Assembly: GCF_015594725.1 (NCBI RefSeq)
Contig: NZ_JADNRC010000006.1
Location: forward strand, 214,839 to 278,838
DNA from: Flavobacterium sp. ALJ2
Lineage (GTDB): Bacteria > Bacteroidota > Bacteroidia > Flavobacteriales > Flavobacteriaceae
Direction of reading: 5' to 3'
DNA length: 64,000 nt
Made by a program: the position numbers and the translations under genes. The notes beneath the pieces are model-generated. The model was not told where the DNA came from and did no database searches. It saw only the letters and a list, made by a program, of their open reading frames with translations. Positions 26,307 through 36,807 of the stretch are shown one piece after another; the stretch's first letter is position 1; each line of letters opens with the position of its first letter.

Positions 26307-27851
26307 CTACCTATTAATACGTTTTGCTTTTTCCTTCATAATATCTGCGATTTTTCGATTCTCAATTTTGCTTTCAAGCCAAGAAATAATATCCAAATAT
26401 AAAAAAGCTCTTTTTTCGTAAGTATTTTTTTCTAACTCAATAAAACGCTCACGCATCTTTATAAATTCCTTCTTAATATCGTTAGGGTAGAAGTTATTCA
26501 GGTTTTTCAGGAACTTAATAATTTCTTTTTGAACTTCGTGTAAGTCATTCATTTTTAATAAAAACTTATACGTATTTTTCAATTGATTCTCTAAGTAATA
26601 ATCCTTACCTAGTTCATAATGAACTATAAGACACAATATTCGGGAGAAACACATTAAATCTTCACGCATCGAAAGATTCTTATTATTTATAATTTTCTCT
26701 AAATAAAATATCGATTCATTATACTTTTCATTACCAAAATAAATACAAGCAATTTTATAAAAAAATAACATCTCATGATGCTCATCAAGGTGCTCGCTAT
26801 GCAGTTTTATTTTATCTAGAATTTCGGGGATCAAATACTCACTTTCAGCAAAAGATGCATCAAGCATATGATAATTTAGTTTATTATTATATAAATACAA
26901 GAATGATAGTGAAGCGACATTGTCATTAACAGGAAAACGTGGATTATTAATAGTTTCTTCCAATAAAGTCAAATATTTTTTAAAATTTGACTTATATTTC
27001 AACATATAAAGCGACTCCAGGAAATAATTATTTCCTTTTAAAAAAAATACAGGATTTAGATAAATCATATTTGGATTATCATAAAACAATGTAACCCATT
27101 TATAAGAATATTTATAACTTGCTAAAAAGTCCTGAACCAAGAAACTACGCCATAAATTGGCATTATAAAACCAATATTTTTCACGAAAACCAAACTTACT
27201 TTCGTCTAATTTGGCAATATGCTTGTTAAAATAATCATCAATATATTTATATTCTTCATCACTCTTTACATAACCTGTTTTCAGCATTATACCATATAAC
27301 TGCAGTGATAAATTAGAAAGCTTACTCGAGATTGTATTACAGTAGTTTAATTCTTTAGCCTGAATTACTAATTCGTCTGCACGTCCTTGAATACTTCGTG
27401 TAATGTACTGAGATTCAATTAATTTCTCAAACTCAACAATTTCATATGCCATATACTTTTCGTCGTTCTCCATTGCTTGTATTTTGGTTTTATCCAAAAT
27501 CTTCAAGCTCTGTTTATACAACCCTTTATTATATAGAATAGCCGCAAAATCAATTTGTTCACGTAATTGATATCGAATGTTTTGGCTAGGAATATTCAAG
27601 CGGATACTAACTAAAATTTGCTTGTACAAATACGATTTAAGATTTGATAATTGTACTTTTTTAATAATCCCACTTTTCAAAATGGGCTTCTCATCGTACA
27701 CTTCAGATTTGTCTAAAATATTAAAAAGTTCGATGAATTTTGTATTTGAGCTAGTCTCTAATCGACTGGCAAAAATCTTAAATTGTCTTTTTTCGGATTT
27801 GGAAAGGGATTTTATTAATACAAATAAAAAATCTTTTTGATGGTTAGCCAT
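26307..27851 (-). CDS. Conserved Bacteroidota protein of unknown function, all-helical
   Basis: 514 residues with no signal peptide or membrane helix. The sequence is lysine- and leucine-rich and strongly helical, with TPR-like pairs (for example ILYNKGLYKQSLKILDKTK, IACIYFGNEKYNESIFYLEKII). An N-terminal conserved stretch KSLSKSEKRQFKIFASR is recognisable from other flavobacterial hypothetical proteins. A cytoplasmic scaffold role is a guess from the fold. It is divergent from leuA with a 155-base intergenic region. Confidence 0.7.
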   Translation of the reverse strand: MANHQKDFLFVLIKSLSKSEKRQFKIFASRLETSSNTKFIELFNILDKSEVYDEKPILKSGIIKKVQLSNLKSYLYKQILVSIRLNIPSQNIRYQLREQIDFAAILYNKGLYKQSLKILDKTKIQAMENDEKYMAYEIVEFEKLIESQYITRSIQGRADELVIQAKELNYCNTISSKLSNLSLQLYGIMLKTGYVKSDEEYKYIDDYFNKHIAKLDESKFGFREKYWFYNANLWRSFLVQDFLASYKYSYKWVTLFYDNPNMIYLNPVFFLKGNNYFLESLYMLKYKSNFKKYLTLLEETINNPRFPVNDNVASLSFLYLYNNKLNYHMLDASFAESEYLIPEILDKIKLHSEHLDEHHEMLFFYKIACIYFGNEKYNESIFYLEKIINNKNLSMREDLMCFSRILCLIVHYELGKDYYLENQLKNTYKFLLKMNDLHEVQKEIIKFLKNLNNFYPNDIKKEFIKMRERFIELEKNTYEKRAFLYLDIISWLESKIENRKIADIMKEKAKRINR

Positions 27852-27985
27852 TGTAAAATATAATAATGTAATTTATTGATATTTAGAAAGTTAACAACTT
27901 TTAAATTGCGTTATGAACAGTATATTTTCATTATAATGAATTTCATACTAAAGTAATACAATATATGTTTGTTGTCAGGATGTGA

Positions 27986-29182
<1,197 letters not shown>

Positions 29183-29225
29183 TTATATAAAAAATAAGAT
29201 TTAAATACATAAAGAACGAGGCATT

Positions 29226-30344
29226 ATGAATTTGAAAATAGCAGTTTTATCCGGTGATGGAATCGGACCAGAGGTAATATTACAAGCCAAGAAAGCATTA
29301 TATGCTATAGGAGAAGTGTACAATCATGAATTTGTATTTGAAGATGCACTCATGGGAGCAATTGCAATTGACAAAACGGGAAATCCATTACCAGAACAAA
29401 CTTTAAACCTTTGCCTCAATACTGATGCTGTATTATTTGGTGCTATTGGAGATCCAAAATATGATAACAATCCAAATGCAAAAGTTCGCCCTGAACAAGG
29501 ATTACTAAAACTGCGTAAAGAACTTGGTTTGTTTGCAAATATTCGTCCCGTAAAACCATACAAAGCATTATTAGATGCATCACCTTTAAAAAGAGAAATT
29601 ATCGAAGGTGCTGATTTTACTATTTTCAGAGAATTAACAGGAGGAGCTTATTTTGGTGAGAAAAAACTAAACGAAGCAGGAACACATGCATCAGATTTAT
29701 GTGAATATTCAGAAGAAGAAATTTCAAGGATTACACATTTAGCATTTAAAGCTGCACAAAATCGTCGTAAAAAAGTAACAATGGTCGATAAAGCCAATGT
29801 ACTAGAAACTTCAAGATTATGGAGAAAAGTAGTAAAAAAAGTAAGTGAGAATTATCCAGATGTAACTTTAGACTTTCTATTTGTTGATAATGCGGCGATG
29901 CAAATTATTCTTAACCCAAGACAGTTTGATGTTATTTTGACAGAAAACTTATTTGGAGATATCTTATCAGATGAAGCAAGTGTAATAACAGGCTCAATCG
30001 GATTATTAGCATCGGCATCATTAGGAGGAAAAAATGCACTTTTTGAACCTATTCACGGATCCTATCCACAAGCAAAAGGAAAAAATATTGCCAATCCTAT
30101 AGCATCAATAGTATCGGCTGCAATGTTATTAGAGCATTTTGGACTTTTTAAAGAAGCAAATAAAGTATACGAAGCTGTAGAAAAAGCAATTGAATATCAA
30201 GTAGTAACAACTGATTTAAAATCAGATTCAAAATTTGGAACAAATGAAGTAGGTGAATTCGTTTCAAATTTTATCTTAAGCAAAGATGACTTGCTTTATT
30301 TTAATAATGATAACGTACATATCGGACAATCTACGATTGTTTAA
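29226..30344 (+). CDS. leuB: 3-isopropylmalate dehydrogenase
   Basis: 372 residues. NAD-dependent oxidative decarboxylase of the isocitrate dehydrogenase family: LSGDGIGPEVI, the RPEQGLLKLRKELGLFANIRPVKP arginine cluster, the catalytic Tyr region TGGAYFGEK, KVTMVDKANVLETSRLW with the catalytic Lys, FVDNAAMQII, and the cofactor motif LFEPIHGSYPQAKGKNIANP. It follows leuA by 43 bases. leuC and leuD, which normally act between LeuA and LeuB, are not in this window. Confidence 0.94.
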   Translation: MNLKIAVLSGDGIGPEVILQAKKALYAIGEVYNHEFVFEDALMGAIAIDKTGNPLPEQTLNLCLNTDAVLFGAIGDPKYDNNPNAKVRPEQGLLKLRKELGLFANIRPVKPYKALLDASPLKREIIEGADFTIFRELTGGAYFGEKKLNEAGTHASDLCEYSEEEISRITHLAFKAAQNRRKKVTMVDKANVLETSRLWRKVVKKVSENYPDVTLDFLFVDNAAMQIILNPRQFDVILTENLFGDILSDEASVITGSIGLLASASLGGKNALFEPIHGSYPQAKGKNIANPIASIVSAAMLLEHFGLFKEANKVYEAVEKAIEYQVVTTDLKSDSKFGTNEVGEFVSNFILSKDDLLYFNNDNVHIGQSTIV

Positions 30345-30427
30345 TGCATTTTGTTAAAATCATGATATTAATCACAAGAAGGAGTTGAAATGTTGAGATT
30401 TTATTTTTTTAGTAGTATTAGTTTTTA

Positions 30428-30435
30428 TATATTTG
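30428..30435 (+). promoter_or_regulatory. Candidate -7 element of the ilv operon
   Basis: TATATTTG 20 bases upstream of the Ile/Val leader ATG, an exact TAnnTTTG. The TTG element is not well placed. Confidence 0.45.
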
Positions 30436-30454
30436 ACACATCTAAAAAATAAAC

Positions 30455-30517
30455 ATGAGAATTTCAATTATTATTATTTCTGTCATTAATGTCAATGTGG
30501 TAATCACATATACATAA
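30455..30517 (+). CDS. ilvL: ilv operon leader peptide (Ile/Val-rich)
   Basis: A 20-codon frame starting MRIS, with four consecutive Ile codons, and ending VNVVITYT. Seven Ile and four Val in 20 residues. It sits just after a -7 element and 38 bases before a strong terminator, with ilvD following 30 bases past that. This is the layout of an attenuator that senses charged tRNA-Ile and tRNA-Val, fitting the downstream ilvDBNC genes. Leu codons are absent, so leucine is probably not sensed, which agrees with the separate leuAB. Confidence 0.82.
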   Translation: MRISIIIISVINVNVVITYT

Positions 30518-30554
30518 GGGAATGGTATAAATATAATTGAAAAATAATATTATA

Positions 30555-30585
30555 AACCTTCCAAATAATGGGAGGTTTTTTTTTG
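30555..30585 (+). terminator. Attenuator terminator before ilvD
   Basis: Stem AAACCTTCC / GGGAGGTTT (one G-U pair) followed by nine T, located between the Ile/Val leader frame and ilvD. Confidence 0.85.
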
Positions 30586-30614
30586 AATAAAAATTAAAAT
30601 ACAAAAAACACATA

Positions 30615-32288
30615 ATGGAATTAAATAAGTACAGCAAAGTCATTACTCAAGACCAAACACAGCCTGCAGCACAAGCAATGTTATACGGAATTGGTTTAAC
30701 TGAAGAAGATTTAAAAAAAGCACAAGTTGGAATTGTAAGCATGGGATATGAAGGAAACACCTGCAATATGCACCTGAACGATTTGGCAAAAGATGTTAAA
30801 AAAGGAGTAGGAAATGCTGATTTAGTCGGATTAATTTTTAATACCATTGGTGTAAGTGATGGAATCTCAAATGGTACTGACGGAATGCGTTTTTCTTTAG
30901 TTTCTCGTGATGTTATTGCTGACTCTATTGAAACTGTTATGGGAGCACAATGGTACGATAGTTTAATTGCAATTCCTGGTTGTGATAAAAATATGCCAGG
31001 AGCCCTAATTGCAATGGGAAGAGTAAATCGTCCAGCACTTATGGTTTATGGAGGATCAATACATTCAGGAAAATGGAAAGGAGAATCACTAAACATCGTT
31101 TCAGCATTTGAAGCCTTAGGGAAAAAATTCCAAAACACAATTACAGATGAAGATTTTAAAGGAGTAATTCAAAATGCTTGTCCGGGAGCTGGAGCATGTG
31201 GCGGAATGTACACGGCCAACACCATGTCATCGGCAATTGAAGCATTAGGAATGAGCTTACCATTTAGTTCTTCATATCCCGCATTAAGTAATGAAAAAAA
31301 ACAAGAATGTCTTGACGCAGGAAAAGCAATTAGAGTATTATTAGAAAAAGATATTAAGCCAAGAGACATTATGACTCATAAGGCTTTTGAAAATGCTATT
31401 ACACTTGTAGCCGTTTTAGGAGGATCTACAAATGCAGTAATGCACTTAATTGCAATGGCACATTCAGTTGATGTTGAAATTACATTAGAAGATTTTCAGA
31501 GAATCAGTGATAAAACACCAGTTCTTGCAGATTTGAAGCCAAGTGGAAAATACATGATGGAAGACTTACATGATGTTGGAGGAGTTCCAGCAGTAATGAA
31601 ATATCTATTAAAAGAAGGATTCATTCATGGAGATTGTTTAACAGTAACAGGAAAAACAGTAGCCGAAAATTTAGCTTCAGTTCCAGATTTAAATGATGGA
31701 CAAGAAGTAATTTATGAAATCCAAAAAGCATTAAAACCAACTGGAAATATCCAGATATTATACGGAAACCTTGCATCAGAAGGATGTGTTGCAAAAATCA
31801 GCGGAAAAGAAGGAGAATATTTCGAAGGACCAGCTGTTATTTTTGAAGGCGAATTTGATGTTATTCCAGGTGTTCAATCCGGAAAAGTAAAACCAGGCGA
31901 TGTAGTCGTCATCAGGAACTGTGGACCAAAAGGTGGTCCAGGGATGCCTGAAATGCTTAAACCTACATCGGCCATTATAGGAGCTGGATTAGGAAGTAGC
32001 GTTGCTCTTATTACAGATGGAAGGTTCTCTGGAGGTTCACATGGATTTGTGGTAGGGCACATAACACCAGAAGCTTATGATGGTGGTGGTATTGCATTAG
32101 TAAAAGATGGTGATTTAATTACTATTGATGCGGTGAAAAATACCATTAATCTGAAGATTTCCGACGAAGAATTTGCAGCTCGAAAAGCGAGTTGGATTCA
32201 ACCTCCTCTAAAAGCGACAAAAGGAGTTTTGTTTAAATATGCAAAATCTGTTTCTAGCGCTTCTACAGGTTGCGTTACCGATAAATAG
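30615..32288 (+). CDS. ilvD: Dihydroxy-acid dehydratase
   Basis: 557 residues. Iron-sulfur enzyme that dehydrates dihydroxy-isovalerate and dihydroxy-methylvalerate in valine and isoleucine synthesis. Cluster cysteines are in MHLNDLA-adjacent [17 protein letters not shown] and [15 protein letters not shown]; the closing region has [21 protein letters not shown]. First structural gene after the attenuator. Confidence 0.96.
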   Translation: MELNKYSKVITQDQTQPAAQAMLYGIGLTEEDLKKAQVGIVSMGYEGNTCNMHLNDLAKDVKKGVGNADLVGLIFNTIGVSDGISNGTDGMRFSLVSRDVIADSIETVMGAQWYDSLIAIPGCDKNMPGALIAMGRVNRPALMVYGGSIHSGKWKGESLNIVSAFEALGKKFQNTITDEDFKGVIQNACPGAGACGGMYTANTMSSAIEALGMSLPFSSSYPALSNEKKQECLDAGKAIRVLLEKDIKPRDIMTHKAFENAITLVAVLGGSTNAVMHLIAMAHSVDVEITLEDFQRISDKTPVLADLKPSGKYMMEDLHDVGGVPAVMKYLLKEGFIHGDCLTVTGKTVAENLASVPDLNDGQEVIYEIQKALKPTGNIQILYGNLASEGCVAKISGKEGEYFEGPAVIFEGEFDVIPGVQSGKVKPGDVVVIRNCGPKGGPGMPEMLKPTSAIIGAGLGSSVALITDGRFSGGSHGFVVGHITPEAYDGGGIALVKDGDLITIDAVKNTINLKISDEEFAARKASWIQPPLKATKGVLFKYAKSVSSASTGCVTDK

Positions 32289-32332
32289 CATTCAATTACA
32301 ATTTAAAAAGTTTAATTTCAAAATTCAAAAAA

Positions 32333-34111
32333 ATGAAGGAATTATTGAAAGAAGAAAATGTAGATCTCAGCTCTCCTTCATTTGAAGGTTGGAGTCAAGA
32401 AAAAGATACCAATATGGGAAAGATAAAAATATCAGGCGCTGAAGCCGTTATTAGATGTTTGTTAGAAGAAGGAGTAGATTTAGTTTATGGATATCCGGGT
32501 GGAGCTATAATGCCAGTTTACGACGAATTATACAAATTTAAAGATCAATTACACCACGTTCTTGTACGCCATGAGCAAGGTGCAACACATGCAGCGCAAG
32601 GATATGCAAGAGCTACAGGAAAAGTCGGAATTGCAATTGCTACATCTGGCCCAGGGGCTACAAATTTAGTAACAGGAATTGCCGATGCACAAATTGACTC
32701 AACTCCAATGGTTTGTATTACAGGACAAGTAGGGAAACATTTATTGGGTTCTGATGCTTTTCAGGAAACAGATATCATCGGGATTTCGACTCCAGTAACA
32801 AAATGGAATTACCAAGTTACCGAAGCTTCAGAAATCCCTGAGATTATTGCAAAAGCATTTTATATCGCAAGATCAGGTCGTCCAGGCCCAGTTTTAATCG
32901 ATATAACCAAAAATGCACAATTTGATGAATTCGACTTTAGTTATGAAAAATGTACAGGAATAAGAAGTTATACTCCAGTTCCAAAATTAAAACTAGATAA
33001 AGTAGCAGAAGCTGCCGAATTAATTAATAAGGCTAAAAAACCGTTTATCGTTTTTGGTCAGGGAATTATACTTGGTCAAGCCGAAGAACAATTAAAAGCC
33101 TTGATTGAAAAAACAGGAATCCCTGCAGGTTGGACAATTTTGGGACTTTCGGCTTTGCCTACAGACCACCCATTAAACGTAGGGATGTTAGGAATGCATG
33201 GTAATTACGGACCAAACTTACTGACCAATGAATGTGATGTTTTAATCGCATTAGGAATGCGTTTTGATGATCGTGTGACTGGAAATTTAGCAACCTATGC
33301 TAAACAAGCAAAAGTGATTCATTTTGACATTGATCCTGCCGAAATTGATAAAAATGTTAAGACAGAAGTTGCTGTTTTAGGAGATGTAAGAGAAGCATTG
33401 GATGCATTACTTCCGCTTATCGAAAACAATAAACACGAAGCTTGGCATAATATCTTCAAAGAAAAACATCAAATTGAATTTGATTCGGTTATAAAAGAAG
33501 AATTAAACCCAACAAATAATAAAGGAATTTCAATGGGTGAAGCCATGGAAATGATTAACAAACACTCCAAAGGAGATGCGATAATTGTTTCGGATGTTGG
33601 GCAACACCAAATGTTTGCTTGTCGTTATGCTAAATTTAACACAACCAAAAGCAATGTTACTTCTGGAGGTTTAGGTACAATGGGATTTGCTTTACCAGCA
33701 GCAATTGGAGCAAAAATGGGAAGACCTGATCGCGAAGTTGTAGCTATAATTGGAGATGGAGGATTCCAGATGACCATTCAGGAATTAGGAACAATTTTTC
33801 AGACCAAAGTACCAGTAAAAATTGTGGTACTTAATAATGAATTCTTAGGAATGGTACGACAATGGCAAGAATTATTCTTTGACAACAGATATGCTTCTAC
33901 AGAAATGATTAATCCAAACTTTGTGGCTATTGCTGAAGGATACTATATCAAAGCCAAAAAAGTAACAAAACGAGAAGATTTAGATGCAGCTGTAGAAGAA
34001 ATGATGGCTTCAGAAGACGCCTACTTCTTAGAAGTTATGGTAGAGAAAGAAAATAATGTATTCCCAATGATTCCAACAGGAGCATGTGTTTCTGATATCA
34101 GATTAAGCTAA
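32333..34111 (+). CDS. ilvB: Acetolactate synthase, catalytic subunit
   Basis: 592 residues from the first ATG. An internal ATG at 32414 would begin with MGKIKISGAEAVI, the usual family opening, so the 27-residue N-terminal extension is uncertain. ThDP enzyme: VYGYPGGAIMPVYD, the catalytic Glu in VRHEQGATHAAQGYAR, SGPGATNLVTG, the ThDP motif GDGGFQMTIQELGT with LNNEFLGMVRQWQ. Condenses two pyruvates, or pyruvate and 2-oxobutyrate. Confidence 0.95.
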   Translation: MKELLKEENVDLSSPSFEGWSQEKDTNMGKIKISGAEAVIRCLLEEGVDLVYGYPGGAIMPVYDELYKFKDQLHHVLVRHEQGATHAAQGYARATGKVGIAIATSGPGATNLVTGIADAQIDSTPMVCITGQVGKHLLGSDAFQETDIIGISTPVTKWNYQVTEASEIPEIIAKAFYIARSGRPGPVLIDITKNAQFDEFDFSYEKCTGIRSYTPVPKLKLDKVAEAAELINKAKKPFIVFGQGIILGQAEEQLKALIEKTGIPAGWTILGLSALPTDHPLNVGMLGMHGNYGPNLLTNECDVLIALGMRFDDRVTGNLATYAKQAKVIHFDIDPAEIDKNVKTEVAVLGDVREALDALLPLIENNKHEAWHNIFKEKHQIEFDSVIKEELNPTNNKGISMGEAMEMINKHSKGDAIIVSDVGQHQMFACRYAKFNTTKSNVTSGGLGTMGFALPAAIGAKMGRPDREVVAIIGDGGFQMTIQELGTIFQTKVPVKIVVLNNEFLGMVRQWQELFFDNRYASTEMINPNFVAIAEGYYIKAKKVTKREDLDAAVEEMMASEDAYFLEVMVEKENNVFPMIPTGACVSDIRLS

Positions 34112-34132
34112 ATAAAAAGTTTAAGATTTAAA

Positions 34133-34163
34133 GTTTAAAGTTGAGCAACTTGGAACTTTAAAC
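34133..34163. repeat. Intergenic fold-back between ilvB and ilvN
   Basis: GTTTAAAGTT (34133-34142) pairs exactly with AACTTTAAAC (34154-34163). Adjacent variants of 'agtttaaag' extend it. Confidence 0.55.
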
Positions 34164-34186
34164 AAGAAAACTTTAAAAAAATAACT

Positions 34187-34711
34187 ATGGAAAATAGAAC
34201 ATTTACCATTTCGGTATACTCAGAAAACAATGTGGGTTTATTAAATAGGATATCAGGGATATTCTTAAAGCGTCACATTAATATATTAAGTCTAAACGTT
34301 TCAGAATCAGAAATAGATAATGTTTCAAGATTTATTATCGTTGTAGAGACAACAGAAAAATGGGTTAAGAATATTGTTGGGCAGATTGAAAAACAAATCG
34401 AGGTAATAAAAGCTTTTTATCATACAGACGAAGAGACGATTTATTTAGAAAATGCTTTATTCAAGATACATTCAAGTTTGTTATTCGATGAAAAACAAAT
34501 TCAGAATATCATTAAAGAAAGTCAATCTACAATCGTAACCGTTTCTCGTGATTTCTTTGTGATTTCCAAATCTGGAAGACGTTCAGAAATTGAAGAAGTA
34601 CATGCTAAATTGAAACCTTACGGAATCATGCAGTTTGTACGTTCAGGAAGAATTTCGGTTTCTAAAGAAAAAATGGAAGTATCCACATTACTAGAAGAAC
34701 TGAAACTGTAA
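34187..34711 (+). CDS. ilvN: Acetolactate synthase, regulatory subunit
   Basis: 174 residues with an N-terminal ACT domain (TFTISVYSENNVGLLNRISGIFLKRHINILSLNVS), which binds valine in this family. A C-terminal ALS small-subunit domain includes VTVSRDFFVISKSGRRSEIEEVHAKLKPYGIMQFVRSGRI. It activates IlvB and makes it sensitive to end product. Lies 75 bases past ilvB. Confidence 0.94.
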   Translation: MENRTFTISVYSENNVGLLNRISGIFLKRHINILSLNVSESEIDNVSRFIIVVETTEKWVKNIVGQIEKQIEVIKAFYHTDEETIYLENALFKIHSSLLFDEKQIQNIIKESQSTIVTVSRDFFVISKSGRRSEIEEVHAKLKPYGIMQFVRSGRISVSKEKMEVSTLLEELKL

Positions 34712-34786
34712 TCAGTTTTGGTTTACAACACCAACTAACTTATACAATTATTAAATTACACATTCATTAAATATTTTTTAAAAAAA

Positions 34787-36256
34787 ATGGCAAATTATTT
34801 CAACACATTACCACTAAGATTACAATTAGAACAATTAGGCGTTTGCGAATTTATGGAACAATCAGAATTCGCTGATGGAATTGCTGCTTTAAAAGAAAAA
34901 AAAGTAGTTATCGTAGGTTGTGGAGCTCAAGGTTTAAACCAAGGTTTGAACATGAGGGATTCAGGACTTGATATTTCTTATGCTTTACGTCCAGATGCAA
35001 TTGCAGAAAAAAGAGTTTCTTATAAAAATGCTACTGAAAATGGTTTTAAAGTAGGTACTTATGAAGAATTAATTCCAACAGCAGATTTAGTATGTAACCT
35101 TACTCCAGACAAACAACATACAGCTGTAGTTACAGCAATTATGCCATTAATGAAAAATGGTTCAACATTAGCATATTCTCACGGTTTTAATATTGTAGAA
35201 GAAGGAATGCAAATCCGTAAAGACATTACTGTAATTATGTGTGCTCCTAAATGTCCTGGTTCGGAGGTTCGTGAAGAATACAAAAGAGGATTTGGTGTAC
35301 CTACATTAATCGCTGTTCACCCAGAAAACGACCCAAATAATTTAGGTCTAGATCAAGCTAAAGCTTACGCTGTTGCAACTGGAGGTCATAAAGCAGGAGT
35401 TTTAAAATCTTCATTTGTTGCCGAAGTAAAATCGGATTTAATGGGGGAACAAACTATCCTTTGCGGAATGTTACAAACTGGATCTATTTTATGTTTTGAT
35501 AAAATGGTAGAAAAAGGAATCGAGCCAGGTTATGCATCAAAATTAATTCAATACGGATGGGAAACAATTACCGAAGCGTTGAAACACGGTGGAATCACCA
35601 ATATGATGGATCGTCTTTCTAACCCTGCAAAAATCGAAGCTTACGAAATTGCAGATGAGTTAAAAGATATTATGCGTCCGTTATTCCAAAAACACCAAGA
35701 CGATATCATGTCTGGAGAATTCTCCAGAAACATGATGATTGACTGGGCAAATGACGATGTTAATTTATTGACTTGGAGAGCTGCAACAGGAGAAACTAAC
35801 TTCGAAAAAACGGCTCCAACAGAAGCTGCTATTTCTGAGCAAGAATACTTTGATAATGGAGTATTAATGATTGCAATGGTTAAAGCAGGTGTAGAATTGG
35901 CTTTTGAAACAATGACAGAAGCTGGTATCATTGAAGAATCAGCATATTATGAATCATTACACGAATTGCCTTTGATTGCAAATACTGTTGCTAGAAAGAA
36001 ATTGTATGAAATGAATAGAATTATATCAGATACTGCTGAATATGGTTGCTATTTATTTGATCACGCTTGTAAACCGTTATTGACTGACTTCATGAAAACT
36101 GTTGATACAAATGTAATCGGAAAACCATTCTCAACTTCAAATGGAGTAGATAATGCAGTACTTATTGCAGTAAACAAAAGTATTCGCCAACATCCTATCG
36201 AAGAAGTAGGAGCTTGGTTAAGAGAATCAATGACTGCAATGAAAAAAATTGGATAA
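34787..36256 (+). CDS. ilvC: Ketol-acid reductoisomerase, class II (long form)
   Basis: 489 residues, the length of the E. coli-type class II enzyme with a duplicated helical domain. NADPH-binding [21 protein letters not shown], the ALRPDA stretch, and the metal-site Asp/Glu cluster ([29 protein letters not shown]) are present. Converts acetolactate products to dihydroxy acids. Last gene of the ilv operon here; ilvA is not adjacent. Confidence 0.96.
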   Translation: MANYFNTLPLRLQLEQLGVCEFMEQSEFADGIAALKEKKVVIVGCGAQGLNQGLNMRDSGLDISYALRPDAIAEKRVSYKNATENGFKVGTYEELIPTADLVCNLTPDKQHTAVVTAIMPLMKNGSTLAYSHGFNIVEEGMQIRKDITVIMCAPKCPGSEVREEYKRGFGVPTLIAVHPENDPNNLGLDQAKAYAVATGGHKAGVLKSSFVAEVKSDLMGEQTILCGMLQTGSILCFDKMVEKGIEPGYASKLIQYGWETITEALKHGGITNMMDRLSNPAKIEAYEIADELKDIMRPLFQKHQDDIMSGEFSRNMMIDWANDDVNLLTWRAATGETNFEKTAPTEAAISEQEYFDNGVLMIAMVKAGVELAFETMTEAGIIEESAYYESLHELPLIANTVARKKLYEMNRIISDTAEYGCYLFDHACKPLLTDFMKTVDTNVIGKPFSTSNGVDNAVLIAVNKSIRQHPIEEVGAWLRESMTAMKKIG

Positions 36257-36370
36257 TTAAAATTGGGAATTTCAATTTATGTTGAAGTTTGCGCTCTATC
36301 TCTGTTTTTATATAATATTTTGAATTAGTAAGCACTTATTAAGATAATATGGATATAGATGCATATTACT

Positions 36371-36406
36371 TTCACTTAACTACAAACAACAAGATAGTTA
36401 AGTGAA
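36371..36406. repeat. Perfect 12-bp inverted repeat
   Basis: TTCACTTAACTA (36371-36382) and TAGTTAAGTGAA (36395-36406) flank 12 bases. There is no T run, so it is not a standard terminator. It could be an mRNA 3' stem of the ilv operon or a protein-binding site. Confidence 0.65.
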
Positions 36407-36615
36407 GTAATACCTGATAAAAGACCTAATTAAATTGTCTTTTATTATCCAATTAAATTAATAATGTTGCTGCTATTTTGAAAAAACAAAAAAGGTGGTC
36501 TTAAAGCACAAAAGATAAAAAATTATTGCCTCGCTCATAAAAATGATTGATTCTTATTTATTAAAATCAATCTTTTGAAGCGTTAAAATTAATTGTTGTT
36601 AATCTTGTTAAGACT

Positions 36616-36648
36616 AAAGGCGTGATGCTATTTATCATGCCTTTTTTA
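36616..36648 (+). terminator. Terminator-like hairpin upstream of acs
   Basis: Stem AAAGGCGTGAT / ATCATGCCTTT (one G-U pair) with a 7-base loop and a short T run. Confidence 0.6.
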
Positions 36649-36807
36649 ATGTAAAGTAATTTTTACATTAAATAAATAAATTTTAAACAAATGCAAATAA
36701 ATTGCGTATTTTAAACATATATTGCAGTTTTTTATCACAATTAATAAATTAAATAGTTTTAAGAATAGAAAGAGATTTAATACTTTTATAAAAAAAATTG
36801 AGAAACA

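Larger units (their letters stand above)
36257..36807. other. Long intergenic region ilvC-acs
   Basis: 551 bases without a credible reading frame. It holds a perfect 12-bp inverted repeat (36371-36406), a terminator-like hairpin (36616-36648), and a very AT-rich run before acs. No tRNA or known riboswitch fold was recognised. Confidence 0.6.

Noticed and set aside
30390..30452. Short frame starting MLRFYFF just upstream of the ilv leader
   Set aside because: It overlaps the -7 promoter element and would not be transcribed; it is not enriched in Ile or Val.
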